Origin: Verrucomicrobiota bacterium
GTDB taxonomy: Bacteria > Verrucomicrobiota > Verrucomicrobiia > Limisphaerales > J093
NCBI GenBank assembly: GCA_022710935.1
Contig: JAKLFY010000002.1
Location: 111,376-175,375 of the forward strand
Direction of reading: 5' to 3'
DNA length: 64,000 nucleotides
This document shows, piece after piece, positions 45,298-55,890 of this stretch. The notes beneath the pieces were generated by a model. That model saw nothing but the letters and a program-made list of their open reading frames with translations. It had not been told where the DNA came from and did not search any database. A program made the translations under genes and the position numbers. How positions within the stretch are numbered: the stretch's first letter is position 1; every line of letters starts with the position of its first letter.

Positions 45298-45462
45298 ATG
45301 GCTTACGACACGCGTGATTTTGAGAAGGAGGTTCTGCTGCGCAGCAGACAGATTCCCGTGCTGGACGAGTTCGCTGGCGCCCTGCCAGAGGCTGAAATAC
45401 GGCGCTGGCATCCGGTGGTCGAGAAGGACAACCGCGCCTTGACCAGCGCGCTTCATTCGTAA
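45298..45462 (+). pseudogene. Thioredoxin remnant lacking the active site
   Basis: The frame starts at ATG 45298 and gives MAYDTRDFEKEVL then RSRQIPVLDEF, which closely resembles the start of a thioredoxin (DFxxxVLxxSxxxPVLVDFWA). The WCGPC active site that should follow is replaced by AGALPEAEI, then a short match (HPVVEKDN) to the following helix, and a stop after 54 codons. A full thioredoxin needs about 100 residues, so this looks like a decayed or internally deleted gene. The identification rests on a short resemblance. Confidence 0.5.
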
Positions 45463-45540
45463 GCGCGGCTTCGACTCTCGAAGCCGCGGTTCCCCGACGC
45501 GGCGGGCGTGCACAGATTGCGCAGGGAGGGGCCGTGGAGA

Positions 45541-45557
45541 TGCGCAAACTTTGCGCA
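45541..45557. promoter_or_regulatory. 17-bp perfect palindrome, possible operator
   Basis: TGCGCAAA, one C, then TTTGCGCA: a perfect 8+1+8 palindrome 140 bp upstream of the small exported protein gene at 45698. Its symmetry and location fit a dimeric regulator site. No regulator gene is adjacent. Confidence 0.4.
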
Positions 45558-45697
45558 AAGGGAGAGGAGGATCAGCGTAAGCCGTTGATGATTAGGTGTT
45601 GGCGCGACACTTGCTACAGCCAATGTGTCACGGGGCTGGGGCGCGCTGGCGCTCGGCAAACCGAGAACCAAAACCACTACACAAGTTGGAGATTGTT

Positions 45698-46243
45698 ATG
45701 AAGAGAATGCTCAAGAGAGTTGTCCTGACCGGGGCTGTCACACTGCTGTGTCTCAATGTTGGCCAAGCGCTGGCCCAGCAGGGCGGAGGCGGCATGGGGG
45801 GCGGACGCGGCAATTTCGATCCGGAACAGATGCGGCAGCGGATGATGGAACGGTACAAGGAATCGTTCGGTGTGACGGACAACAGCGAATGGAAGATCAT
45901 CGAGGAACGGATCAACAAGGTGAACGAGGCCCGGCGTGAAGTCGGCTTTGGCGGCATGGGGATGATGGGCATGGGCCGGCGTCCGGGCCAGGGCGGAGAC
46001 CAGGCGCGAGCCGGCCAGGATCGTCAGCGGCGGTTTGGACCGGAGCCTGATCCCGCGGCTGACGAGCTGGTGAAGGCGATCGAGGACAAGGCCTCGAACG
46101 ATGTGCTCAAGGCGAAGATGACTGCGTATCGCGACTCGCTCAAAGCGAAGGAAGCGAAACTGCAGGCCGCTCAGGAAGATCTGCGCAAGGTGCTCTCCGT
46201 TCGGCAGGAGGCCCTGGCGCTGCAGTTGGGTTTGATCAAGTAA
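45698..46243 (+). CDS. Small exported helical protein of unknown function
   Basis: A 181-aa protein with a signal peptide (MKRMLKRVV followed by a hydrophobic segment ending QALAQ). A Gly/Met-rich region (GGGMGGGRGN and GGMGMMGMGRRPGQGG) flanks a charged part, and the C-terminal ~70 residues form long amphipathic helices (KAKMTAYRDSLKAKEAKLQ), likely a coiled coil. The overall look recalls Spy/LTxxQ-type periplasmic proteins, but no LTxxQ motif is seen. GGAG lies 7 bp before the ATG. It is 76 bp upstream of gspE; any tie to secretion is unproven. Confidence 0.72.
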   Translation: MKRMLKRVVLTGAVTLLCLNVGQALAQQGGGGMGGGRGNFDPEQMRQRMMERYKESFGVTDNSEWKIIEERINKVNEARREVGFGGMGMMGMGRRPGQGGDQARAGQDRQRRFGPEPDPAADELVKAIEDKASNDVLKAKMTAYRDSLKAKEAKLQAAQEDLRKVLSVRQEALALQLGLIK

Positions 46244-46319
46244 TATCGGGTGGGTTACGGACGGGCCATGCTCCCGGCCCAGTCCAGGAGCGTGGCCCGG
46301 CTTCTCAGGGCTCCGCACC

Positions 46320-48068
46320 ATGGTTGTCTCCGAAACAGAAACGACGGCATTGCGCGAGTTGCTCGACCGCATGGTGGCGGCCAAGCAACTCTCGCCCGTC
46401 GACGCCCAGCTCATCGCCAGCGAGCCCACCCGCGAGGATGGCTCGCCGGTCCGATCCGAGGAGGATGTGCTGCGCTGGCTCGGCGAGGAGTACGATGTCC
46501 CGTTCACCCCGCTCGATGAGGTCGAGCCGGACAAACAGGTGCTCTCGCTCTTTCCCGCGCGCATCCTGCTCCGGGACGGCCTCCTGCCGCTGCGGCGTGT
46601 GAACGGGTGCGTCGAGGTCGCGACAAGCCGGCTCTTTGCCACGCAGGGACTCGATACCCTGCGGACGATGACGGGGCTGCGGCTCAAGGCGGTGCTGGCG
46701 CCCAGCGAGGCGATCCAGCGCGAGATGAAGAAGCGGCTGGGCGTCGGGGCCGACACCATCGACACCCTCGACGAGGAGACGAGCTTCCAGGTCGTCGAGG
46801 AAGGCGACGAGGAGGACACGAATCTCGACACCGCCGCCGAGGACGCGTCGATCATTCGTTTCGTCAACCAGGTGTTGCGGGATGCGATCGAGCTGCGCGC
46901 CTCGGACATTCACCTCGAACCGTTCGAGGACGAGCTGCGCATCCGGTACCGGATCGACGGCGTGTTGCAGGAAGTGCCCGTGCCGGCCCAGGTCAAGCGG
47001 TTCCAGCCGGCGATCGTGTCGCGCGTCAAGATTCTCAGCCACCTCAACATCGCCGAGAAACGCCTCCCCCAGGACGGGCGCATCAAGATCCGCGTCGACG
47101 AGAGCGAGGTGGACATCCGGGTCTCGGTCATTCCGATGCTGCACGGCGAGGCTGTCGTGCTGCGTCTGCTGCGCCAGAGCGCCACGCTGCGCGGAATGCA
47201 GGAATTGGGCATGGACACCTACGAAGCGCGCAGCTTCCGGCGCGTCCTGGGCCTCCCGCACGGGATCGTCCTGGTGACAGGCCCGACCGGCAGCGGCAAG
47301 ACCTCGACCCTTTACACCGCGCTCCAGGAGATCAACGACTCGGTCCGCAAGATCATCACGATCGAGGATCCGATCGAGTACCAGCTCCGGGGCGTGAACC
47401 AGATCCAGGTTTCCGAGAAGGCCGGTCTGACCTTCGCCCGCGGGTTGCGCTCGATTCTGCGTCACGACCCCGACGTGATCCTGGTGGGTGAGATCCGGGA
47501 CCAGGAGACGGCGCAAATTGCGGTGCAGGCCTCGCTCACCGGGCATTTGGTCTTCTCGACCCTGCACACGAACGACGCCCCGGGCGCCTTGACGCGCCTG
47601 GTCGACATGGGTGTCGAGCCCTATCTGGTGGCTTCGTCGCTCGAAGCCGTGGTGGCCCAGCGCCTCGTGCGCGTCCTCTGCACACAGTGCAAGCAGCCCG
47701 ACACCTCCGAGACCGCCCAGGCCCTCAAGGCCCAGCTCGGGTTCCCTCCCGACACGATCATCTATCGCCCGGTCGGGTGCGGCGCCTGCCGCAATACCGG
47801 CTACCATGGGCGCCGGGCGATCTTCGAGTGGATGGACACCAATCAGGAGATCCGCCGGATGGTCCTCAACAACCGGTCGAGCGACGAAATCCGCGAGGCG
47901 GCGCGGCGCGGAGGCATGCGGACGCTTGCGGAGGACGGCTGGCGTCTGGTGCGGCTCGGAGTCACACCGCCCGAGGAGGTCCTCCGCGTCACCAAGGAAC
48001 AATCCCCGGCGGGCGAGGTCGAAGCCGATGCGCCGGTCGCTCCCGCCCCGGCGGAGGCGGCGGCGTGA
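46320..48068 (+). CDS. gspE: T2SS assembly ATPase GspE
   Basis: A 582-aa cytoplasmic ATPase that drives pseudopilus assembly. The N-terminal ~150 residues are a T2SSE_N domain. The Walker A is GPTGSGKTST (residues 321-330), followed by an Asp box (IITIEDPIEYQLRG), Walker B (DPDVILVGEIRD) and His box (GHLVFSTLHTNDA). CTQC and CGAC form the zinc-binding C-terminal module. PilB is the close alternative; the following pseudopilin genes and GspD favour GspE. It begins the secretion operon, 76 bp after a small exported protein gene. Confidence 0.95.
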   Translation: MVVSETETTALRELLDRMVAAKQLSPVDAQLIASEPTREDGSPVRSEEDVLRWLGEEYDVPFTPLDEVEPDKQVLSLFPARILLRDGLLPLRRVNGCVEVATSRLFATQGLDTLRTMTGLRLKAVLAPSEAIQREMKKRLGVGADTIDTLDEETSFQVVEEGDEEDTNLDTAAEDASIIRFVNQVLRDAIELRASDIHLEPFEDELRIRYRIDGVLQEVPVPAQVKRFQPAIVSRVKILSHLNIAEKRLPQDGRIKIRVDESEVDIRVSVIPMLHGEAVVLRLLRQSATLRGMQELGMDTYEARSFRRVLGLPHGIVLVTGPTGSGKTSTLYTALQEINDSVRKIITIEDPIEYQLRGVNQIQVSEKAGLTFARGLRSILRHDPDVILVGEIRDQETAQIAVQASLTGHLVFSTLHTNDAPGALTRLVDMGVEPYLVASSLEAVVAQRLVRVLCTQCKQPDTSETAQALKAQLGFPPDTIIYRPVGCGACRNTGYHGRRAIFEWMDTNQEIRRMVLNNRSSDEIREAARRGGMRTLAEDGWRLVRLGVTPPEEVLRVTKEQSPAGEVEADAPVAPAPAEAAA

Positions 48069-48117
48069 TCCGGCGCTGCATCGTCGGTGTCACTCTGTAG
48101 AGCCCCAGCCCAACGCC

Positions 48118-49380
48118 ATGCCGACCTATTCCTATCGCGCGATGACGCCGAGCGGCACGATCACCGAGGGGCAGATCGAGGCGGGCGGACGCCACGACGC
48201 TTTTCGCCAAATGGAAGGGCGCGCGCTGCGCCCCATCAGCCTCACCGAGCGCGCCGGCGGACCCAATGGCAAGCCCAACGGCAAGATGTCGCCGTCCGCG
48301 GCCGCCCCCCCCGCGTCCGGCGCGCTCTGGGGCGGGGGCCAGCGGATCACGCCCCGGATCCTCGAAAACTTCACACGCCTGCTCTCGAGCTTGCTGGCCG
48401 CGGGCGTGCCCCTGAGCCGCGCCCTGGTGATCCTCCACAAGGAGACCTCGTCGCCGGCCGCCCGCGCCAAGTGGAAGGAAGTGTACGACCTCGTCGTCGA
48501 TGGCATGTCGCTGGCCGACGCGATGGCGAAGTCGCCGGACACCTTCCCGCGCGTCTATGTGGCGATGGTCGAGGCGGGTGAAACCGGCGGTTTTCTGGAC
48601 GTGGTGCTCGGCCAGATTGCCGATTTCCAGTCGCGCGAGAAGGAACTGCGGGCGAAGGTCATGGCCGCCCTGTTGTACCCGACCATCCTGCTGGTGCTGG
48701 CGATGGCGGTCCTGACGTTCCTCCTGGTCTTCTTCATCCCCCGTTTTCAACTGATCTTCACCGGCTTCGGCGCGCAGTTGCCGCTTCTGACCCAACTGAT
48801 CGTCTCGGCAAGCGACCTCCTCCGCGGCTACGGCCCGATCCTCGCCGTGGGCGTGGTGCTGGGCGTCTACTGGATGCGAAGCTGGCTGGTGTCCGAGCAG
48901 GGCCGCCGGGCGTGGGAAGGTTGGATTCTGCGCATGCCGGTGATCGGGCCGCTGGTGGCGCGCTTCGCAATGGCCCGGTTCTGCCGAATGCTCGGCACGT
49001 TGCTGGGCGCGGGTGTCCCGCTCATCAACGGCCTGAATGTCGCGCGCCGCTCGATCGGCAACCAGGTTCTCGTGGACGCCGTGGCGACGTCGATCGACCG
49101 CGTGAAGGAAGGCAAACAGCTCGGGCCAAGCCTCAGCGATTGCCGTCATTTGTTCCCGGGCTCGGTGCTCGAGATGATCTCCGTGGCCGAAGAGAGCGCC
49201 AAACTCGATCAGGAGCTGGTTCGCATTGCCGACGTGACGGAGGCCGACCTCGATCGCCAGCTCAAGACCGCCGTGGCCATGGCCGAACCGCTGATGCTTT
49301 TCGGCATCGCGGCGCTCATCGGCACGATCTTCATCGGGATGGTCATTCCGATCTTCACCTTGCAGGACTACATCAAATAA
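48118..49380 (+). CDS. gspF: T2SS inner membrane platform protein GspF
   Basis: A 420-aa polytopic protein with two T2SSF domains, each helical with a LLxAGVPL-like turn (SLLAAGVPLSRAL and TLLGAGVPLINGL). Three hydrophobic segments are near residues 190-215, 240-255 and 390-415. YSYRAMTPSGTITEGQIEA is the standard N-terminus. A Gly/Asn/Pro-rich linker (residues 45-75) is longer than in E. coli GspF. It anchors the ATPase to the membrane. The ATG at 48118 follows gspE by 49 bp. Confidence 0.94.
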   Translation: MPTYSYRAMTPSGTITEGQIEAGGRHDAFRQMEGRALRPISLTERAGGPNGKPNGKMSPSAAAPPASGALWGGGQRITPRILENFTRLLSSLLAAGVPLSRALVILHKETSSPAARAKWKEVYDLVVDGMSLADAMAKSPDTFPRVYVAMVEAGETGGFLDVVLGQIADFQSREKELRAKVMAALLYPTILLVLAMAVLTFLLVFFIPRFQLIFTGFGAQLPLLTQLIVSASDLLRGYGPILAVGVVLGVYWMRSWLVSEQGRRAWEGWILRMPVIGPLVARFAMARFCRMLGTLLGAGVPLINGLNVARRSIGNQVLVDAVATSIDRVKEGKQLGPSLSDCRHLFPGSVLEMISVAEESAKLDQELVRIADVTEADLDRQLKTAVAMAEPLMLFGIAALIGTIFIGMVIPIFTLQDYIK

Positions 49381-49398
49381 ACCTCAACTCGCACCTCC

Positions 49399-50028
49399 AT
49401 GATATTGCCAACTCGAAATGCTTCCCGCAGACGTCCCCTGGGCGCGCGCGCACCCTCGCCCGCCGGCGACGTCGGCGATCTCTGCTCGCCCCCCCGGCAG
49501 TTCACTGTGCCTTCCCATGCGCAAACAGGCGCCCAAGGGTCCCGGACCGGGGCCTGTGAGGCCGGACCGGGCGAACAGGGGGGCGCCGGGACGGCCCACG
49601 CGCTGGGGCAGCGGGCGTTCACGCTCATCGAGCTGCTGCTGGTCCTGGTGATTCTGGGCATTCTCGCAGCGATCGTGGTGCCCAAGTTCTCCGGCCGCAC
49701 CGAGCAGGCGCGAGAGACGGCCGCCCGGTCGCAGCTCGCCACGTTCGGAACCGCGCTCGATGCCTTCGAGGTGGACAACGGATACTACCCCAAAGGCCGC
49801 GACGGCCTGCAGGACCTGGTCGTGCAGCCGCGCGACGCGAAGAACTGGCGCGGGCCGTACCTCAAGAGCGAGGTCCCGGTGGATCCGTGGGGCAATGCCT
49901 ACATCTACGAATGCCCCGGCCGTCAGAACCCCAGCGGCTACGACCTGATGTCGCTGGGACCCGACGGCCGCGAGGGCGGCGACGATGACATCGGCAACTG
50001 GCTCCGGGCCGACCAGCGGCAACGCTAG
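49399..50028 (+). CDS. gspG: Major pseudopilin GspG, unusually long leader
   Basis: The prepilin core AFTLIELLLVLVILGILAAIV is followed by a typical GspG body with KFSGRTEQARETAARSQL, NGYYPKGRDGLQDLV and the calcium/C-terminal DPWGNAYIYECPG...YDLMSLGPDG. The residue before the cleavage point is Ala, not the usual Gly. The ATG at 49399 gives a leader of ~71 residues, rich in Pro, Ala and Gly; the normal leader is under 15. A GTG at 49507 would give a 36-residue leader. No convincing Shine-Dalgarno sequence supports either, so the start is uncertain. The mature protein is ~137 residues, normal for GspG. Confidence 0.9.
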   Translation: MILPTRNASRRRPLGARAPSPAGDVGDLCSPPRQFTVPSHAQTGAQGSRTGACEAGPGEQGGAGTAHALGQRAFTLIELLLVLVILGILAAIVVPKFSGRTEQARETAARSQLATFGTALDAFEVDNGYYPKGRDGLQDLVVQPRDAKNWRGPYLKSEVPVDPWGNAYIYECPGRQNPSGYDLMSLGPDGREGGDDDIGNWLRADQRQR

Positions 50029-50047
50029 ACACGAGACGATTTGCGCG

Positions 50048-50659
50048 ATGCACACGCATGGTCAACTCCAACGCCGGGCCCCGGCTGCGATCGGATCGCA
50101 GGCCTCCGGGCGCGCCTTCACGTTGCTCGAGTTGATTCTCGTGATGGCCCTGTTGTTGATCGTCCTCTCGGTGGCGGCGCCGTCCCTGGCCCAGTTCTTC
50201 CGCGGGCGCTTCCTCGATGGCGAGGCGCGGCGCCTGCTGGCCATGACGCGCTACGGCCAAAGCCGGGCGGTGTCCGAGGGCGTGCCCGTTGTGTTGTGGC
50301 TCAACGCCGAATCGAATCAGTATGGACTGCGGATCGATCCGCGGTTCCGCATCGAAGACACCAACGCGCTCTGTTTCGACTGGAGCGAGCAGATCGAGAT
50401 CGAGGCCGGTGTCGCCGAATTCGCCACCAATGTTATGCCGTGGCAGGCCTCCACCATGCTGTCGGATCGGATGGTCAGGATCTACTTCCTCCCCGACGGC
50501 TCGATCAGCGACATCAGCCCTTCGCGGCTGCGCCTGCGTGAGCAGGACGAGCAGGGCCGGCCACGCCGGCCGGAGGAAGGCGAGATCTGGATTGTGCAGA
50601 GCCTCAATCGGCTGCGCTATGAGATTCCCCAAGAACCGCCGCCCGCTGTCCGGCGCTAA
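50048..50659 (+). CDS. gspH: Minor pseudopilin GspH
   Basis: A 203-aa pseudopilin whose class III signal is GRAFTLLELILVMALLLIV with Ala at -1. Body features GRFLDGEARRLLAMTRYGQSRAVSEG fit the GspH/FimT family, in which this segment packs against the helix. The ATG at 50048 leaves a 22-residue leader; an upstream extension overlaps gspG. The next gene starts within its last 41 bases. GspH joins GspI, J and K at the pseudopilus tip. Confidence 0.9.
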   Translation: MHTHGQLQRRAPAAIGSQASGRAFTLLELILVMALLLIVLSVAAPSLAQFFRGRFLDGEARRLLAMTRYGQSRAVSEGVPVVLWLNAESNQYGLRIDPRFRIEDTNALCFDWSEQIEIEAGVAEFATNVMPWQASTMLSDRMVRIYFLPDGSISDISPSRLRLREQDEQGRPRRPEEGEIWIVQSLNRLRYEIPQEPPPAVRR

Positions 50660-51080
50660 GCGACGCTGCGCCGGCTTCACGCTGGCGGAAGTTCTCGCCG
50701 CGCTCGTGTTCATGGCCATCGTGATCCCGGTGGCGGTCGAGGGGCTGCGCCTGGCCAGCCAGGTTGGGCAGGTCGCCCACCGCAAGGCGATCGCCCTGCG
50801 CCTGGCCGAGAACATCCTCAACGAGCTGATTGTCAGCGGACAATGGCAGCAGACTTCGCAGCAGGGTGCGATCGAGGAGGGCCCGCTCGAGTTCTTCTGG
50901 CGGGTCCGGGCCGAGACATGGACCGACGGGGTCCTGCAGCTCGTCTCCGTGCAGGTCATCTTCCCGGTGCAAGGCCAGGAGTACGACGTCCAGTTGAGCA
51001 CCCTGGCTGACAACTCGATACCCGTCGAGACCGCCACCTCGACCCCGACCTCGACCTCCACATCCGGCCAGACGCGATGA
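50619..51080 (+). CDS. gspI: Minor pseudopilin GspI
   Basis: A 153-aa protein with leader KNRRPLSGAKRRCAG followed by FTLAEVLAALVFMAIVIPV: Gly at -1 and Glu at +5. RKAIALRLAENILNELIVSGQW matches the conserved GspI helix. The C-terminus ends in a Thr/Ser-rich tail. It overlaps gspH by 41 bases and gspJ by ATGA. In T2SS it starts tip-complex assembly with GspJ and GspK. Confidence 0.9.
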   Translation: MRFPKNRRPLSGAKRRCAGFTLAEVLAALVFMAIVIPVAVEGLRLASQVGQVAHRKAIALRLAENILNELIVSGQWQQTSQQGAIEEGPLEFFWRVRAETWTDGVLQLVSVQVIFPVQGQEYDVQLSTLADNSIPVETATSTPTSTSTSGQTR

Positions 51081-51813
51081 GAACCCGCCGTCCATCCTCC
51101 AGCAGCCGAGGGGGCGCCTTCACCCTGATCGAGGTGCTCATCGCGACGGCGGTGTTCGCCGTTGTGCTGGTGTCGATGCACGGCGTGTTCTATGGCGCCC
51201 TGCGCCTGCGAAACAAGACGACCGCCGAGGTCGAGAAGGTCATGCCGCTCCAGCATGCCCTCGCCATCATCAAACGCGATCTCGAGGGGTTGGCCCCGCC
51301 CGGCGGTACCCTGACCGGCGCACTCCAGACTTCGCCGACCAATGCCGTTGCCCCCCGGGGACGCGTCATGAGCGGCCCTCCTCTCTGCACCGCCACAGGC
51401 CAGCTCTACGACACGCTGCCGTGGGCCGAGCTTCAGAAAGTCACCTACTATCTCGCCGAGCCGACCAACCGCACCTCCGGGCTCGGTCTCGATCTGCACC
51501 GCGCCGTGACTCGCAACCTGGTGCCCGTCCTGGTCGAAGACGAGCCCGAGGACCAATGGCTGATGGGCGGAGTCGAGCGCATCGAGTTCTGGTTCCACGA
51601 CGGCAGCGCATGGCGCACAACGTGGGACTCGACAACCGAGACCACGCCGTTGCCGCGGGGCGTCAGAATGGACTTGGAACTGACACCCCAGCCGGACCAG
51701 CAATACGATCAGCCGGTGATCTCGGTGGTCGTGCCGCTCCTGGTCCAGGCCTCGACCAACGCGACCAGCCAGGCCAGCCAATCCGCCAGCGGGACCGGCG
51801 GCTCGGGAGGATC

Positions 51814-51817
<4 letters not shown>
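51077..51817 (+). CDS. gspJ: Minor pseudopilin GspJ
   Basis: A 246-aa pseudopilin. SSRGGA then FTLIEVLIATAVFAVVLVS is the cleavage and helix region, with Ala at -1. The body is beta-rich with EKVMPLQHALAIIKRDLEG, the conserved helix of GspJ. The C-terminal 25 residues are Ser/Gly/Thr-rich (TSQASQSASGTGGSGGS). It is coupled at both ends by ATGA overlaps with gspI and gspK. Confidence 0.9.
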
Positions 51818-53267
<1,450 letters not shown>

Positions 53268-53271
<4 letters not shown>

Positions 53272-54719
53272 AGACCTGGCTTAAGCATGTTCCCTTTCAG
53301 CGCGGCCCGGGCGGCACCCTGCTGGGCCTGGCCCTCGAAGCCGGCCGCCTCGAAGGTGTGCTGGTCCGGCGCACGAACGGCTCCGGCGAGGTCAAGGCCG
53401 CATTCGGCGCCGCCCTCTCGCTCGATCTGTTGACGGACGCCCCCGAACTCGTCGGGCGCGAGATCCGCAAACACCTCGATGCCGCCGGGATCCGCGAGCG
53501 GCGATGCGCCGTTGGCCTCCCGCTGGGTTGGGCCCTGACCATCCAGGTGCCGCTGCCTGACTTGCCGCCCGCCGATGTCGACGGGTTCCTTCAAATCGAG
53601 GCCGAGCGCGGCTTCCCGTACGCGCCCGAAGCCCTCCTGATGGCGCAATCCCGGTTTCGCACCCCGGGCGGAACCGACTGTGCCACGCTGGTGGCCATCC
53701 CGCGCGACCACGTGACACGGCTCGAAGCTGTCCTGCAGGCCGCCCAGCTTCGTCCCGTGAGCTTCTCGCTCGGCATCGCGGGCCTGCAGCGCGCGGAGGC
53801 CGAGGCGTCGCAGGGCGTCATGGCCCTTGCCCCCAGCGACCACAGCATCGGCCTGCAGGTCTCTTGCGGCGGCGGGGTCGCCGTGTTGCGCACTCTCGAA
53901 GGCGTGTTCGAGATCGAGGGCGGCACACCCCAATTGCAGGCCGACCAGGTGGCCCGAGAGACACGGGTCACCCTGGGCCAGTTGCCCGCCGATCTCCGCG
54001 AGGCAGTCCGCCGCCTGCGGGTCTTCGGACGCGACAACTCGGCGGACGCGCTCGTCGAGCATTTGCGCCCGCGCTTCGAGCCAATGGGCATCGTCGTCGA
54101 GCAGGTTCGGGATTACTCGGCATCGGACACGGGGTTGCGCTTGCCTCCGGGAACACCCGTGTCCGCGGCGCTGGCGCTCGCTGTGCAGGGCCTGACGGAG
54201 CCGAAGACCGGATTCGAGTTTCTGCCTCCGCGCGTCAGTGCCTGGCAACGGCTGACCTCGCGCTACAGCTCGCGCAAGGTGGTCTGGGCGGGGGCGGCGG
54301 CCGGGGCGGCGGCCGGGTGCGTCGCATTGGGCTTTCTCTATCAGCAATGGCAACTGTGGTCCTGGGACAAAGAATGGCAGGCCATCAAAACGCGCGCGAC
54401 GGCCCTCGAGCAGATCCAACAGCAGATCAAGCAGTACCGACCCTGGTTTGACGATTCCATGCGATCGCTAACCGTGCTCCGCCAGCTCACGGAAGCGTTC
54501 CCCGAGGACGGAGCCGTCTCCGCCAAGACCGTCGAGATCCGGGATGCCACGTCAGTCACCTGCTCGGGCACGGCGCAGGATCATCAGGCGCTCATCCGAA
54601 CGCTCGAACGCCTCCAGACCGCAAAGCAGGTCTCGGACATGCGGGTCGAACAGATGCGCGGGCGATCGCCGCTGGAATTCAAATTCAATTTCCGTTGGGT
54701 GGAAGGAGGGGGATCATGA
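53268..54719 (+). CDS. gspL: GspL-type (PilM/PilN-like) assembly platform protein
   Basis: A 483-aa protein. The N-terminal ~330 residues look like an actin-like PilM/GspL cytoplasmic domain (GLALEAGRLEGVLVRR, CAVGLPLGWALTIQVPLPDLPP and IEAERGFPYAPEALL). A hydrophobic helix near residues 342-362 is followed by a periplasmic PilN-like part with heptad-like charged residues and RIL-type LERLQTAKQVSDMRVE. Thus PilM and PilN parts are fused, as in GspL. It links GspE to the membrane complex. ATGA overlaps join it to gspK and gspM. Confidence 0.86.
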
Positions 54720-55258
54720 ATCTAGGCCCGGTCAAAGGCCGCCAGCAGGGGTTGGCCATTGTCGCCATCCTCAGCGTCGCATTGCTCGCCGGCGATCGCC
54801 TGCTGCTGACGCCGCTGACCAAGACATGGAAGGCCCGCGCGGAGCGGATCGCCGAGTTGAAACAATCCGTCACACAGGGCATGGCGCTGATCGAAAGGGA
54901 CGACATCATTCGAAGCCGCTGGGACACGATGCGGACCAACACGCTGGACAGCGAGATCTCGGTCGCCGAAAGCCAGGTGCTCAAGGCCTTCGACCGCTGG
55001 TCCCGCACGAGCGGAGTCAGCATCAGCTCCCTGCGCCCGCAATGGAAGCGGGCGGCGGGCGATTCCATGACCTACGAATGCCGGGCCGACGCCGCCGGGA
55101 GCCTGTCGGACCTCACCCGATTCCTCTATCAAGCCGAGGCCGACCCGCTCGCCCTTAAGATCGATGTCGTCGAACTCACCGCCCGCGACACCGATGGCCA
55201 ACAACTGACGCTCGGGCTCCAGGTGAGCGGACTTCTGTTGAAAACCCCCGGATCATGA
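54716..55258 (+). CDS. gspM: GspM/PilO-like protein
   Basis: A 180-aa bitopic protein: short cytoplasmic tail, one hydrophobic helix (LAIVAILSVALLAGDRLLL), a coiled-coil charged segment (TWKARAERIAELKQSV) and a ferredoxin-like periplasmic domain. This is the layout of GspM and PilO, which bind GspL/PilN. A very strong GGAAGGAGGGGG Shine-Dalgarno sequence lies in the end of gspL. The start codon overlaps the gspL stop as ATGA. Confidence 0.85.
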   Translation: MNLGPVKGRQQGLAIVAILSVALLAGDRLLLTPLTKTWKARAERIAELKQSVTQGMALIERDDIIRSRWDTMRTNTLDSEISVAESQVLKAFDRWSRTSGVSISSLRPQWKRAAGDSMTYECRADAAGSLSDLTRFLYQAEADPLALKIDVVELTARDTDGQQLTLGLQVSGLLLKTPGS

Positions 55259-55890
55259 AAGCCCTCCAATCGATTTCCATGTCGGTCGGGATCCTGGCGC
55301 TGATCGCCTGGGGCGGCCCGGGCGTCCGGGCCGCCGAAGAGGCCGATGCCGCCTCCCAAGACAATTACGGGGGGTTCCGCATCATCAGCGAACGCAACAT
55401 CTTCAATGCCAATCGCTCCGGACGCGCATCCCGCCGCCCCCGCGAAACGCCCCGCCCTTCGCGAGTCGACACGCTCGCCCTCCTGGGCACAATGAGCTAC
55501 GAAAAGGGCCTGTTCGCCTTCTTCGACGGCTCGGACCCCAAGTACCGCGCGACCCTTAAACCAGGGGGAACCATCGCCGACCTCAAGGTCCTCGACATCG
55601 GTGCCAATCACGTCAGACTGGACGTTAAAGGCAACAAGCTCGATCTTAAGGTCGGTTCACAGTTGCGACGGGAAGACGACGGCGAATGGAAAGTCGCCAC
55701 CCGAGACGAATCGCCCGGGGGTTGGACCGCCCGGCCCGCCGCCGCCAGCTCCGACAGCGCGTCTGAAACAACGACTGCAAGCAGCAGAACCGAGAGCGGT
55801 TCCAGCGGTTCCAGCAGTTCCGGCAGTTCCAGCAGTGATACGAGTGAAGCTTTGAAACGATTGCTCGAGAAACGAGAAAGGGAGATGTAA
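55255..55890 (+). CDS. gspC: GspC/PilP-like periplasmic protein
   Basis: A 211-aa protein with a signal-like N-terminus (SVGILALIAWGGPGVRAAE). RIISERNIFNANRSGR followed by TLALLGTMSYEKGLFAFFDG resembles the HR region of GspC and the PilP beta domain, which bind the N0 domain of the secretin. No separate PDZ or coiled-coil domain is present, so it is a minimal form. The C-terminal 60 residues are a Ser-rich linker and a short charged helix. Location between gspM and gspD supports the assignment. A TAATG overlap couples it to the next gene. Confidence 0.75.
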   Translation: MKALQSISMSVGILALIAWGGPGVRAAEEADAASQDNYGGFRIISERNIFNANRSGRASRRPRETPRPSRVDTLALLGTMSYEKGLFAFFDGSDPKYRATLKPGGTIADLKVLDIGANHVRLDVKGNKLDLKVGSQLRREDDGEWKVATRDESPGGWTARPAAASSDSASETTTASSRTESGSSGSSSSGSSSSDTSEALKRLLEKREREM

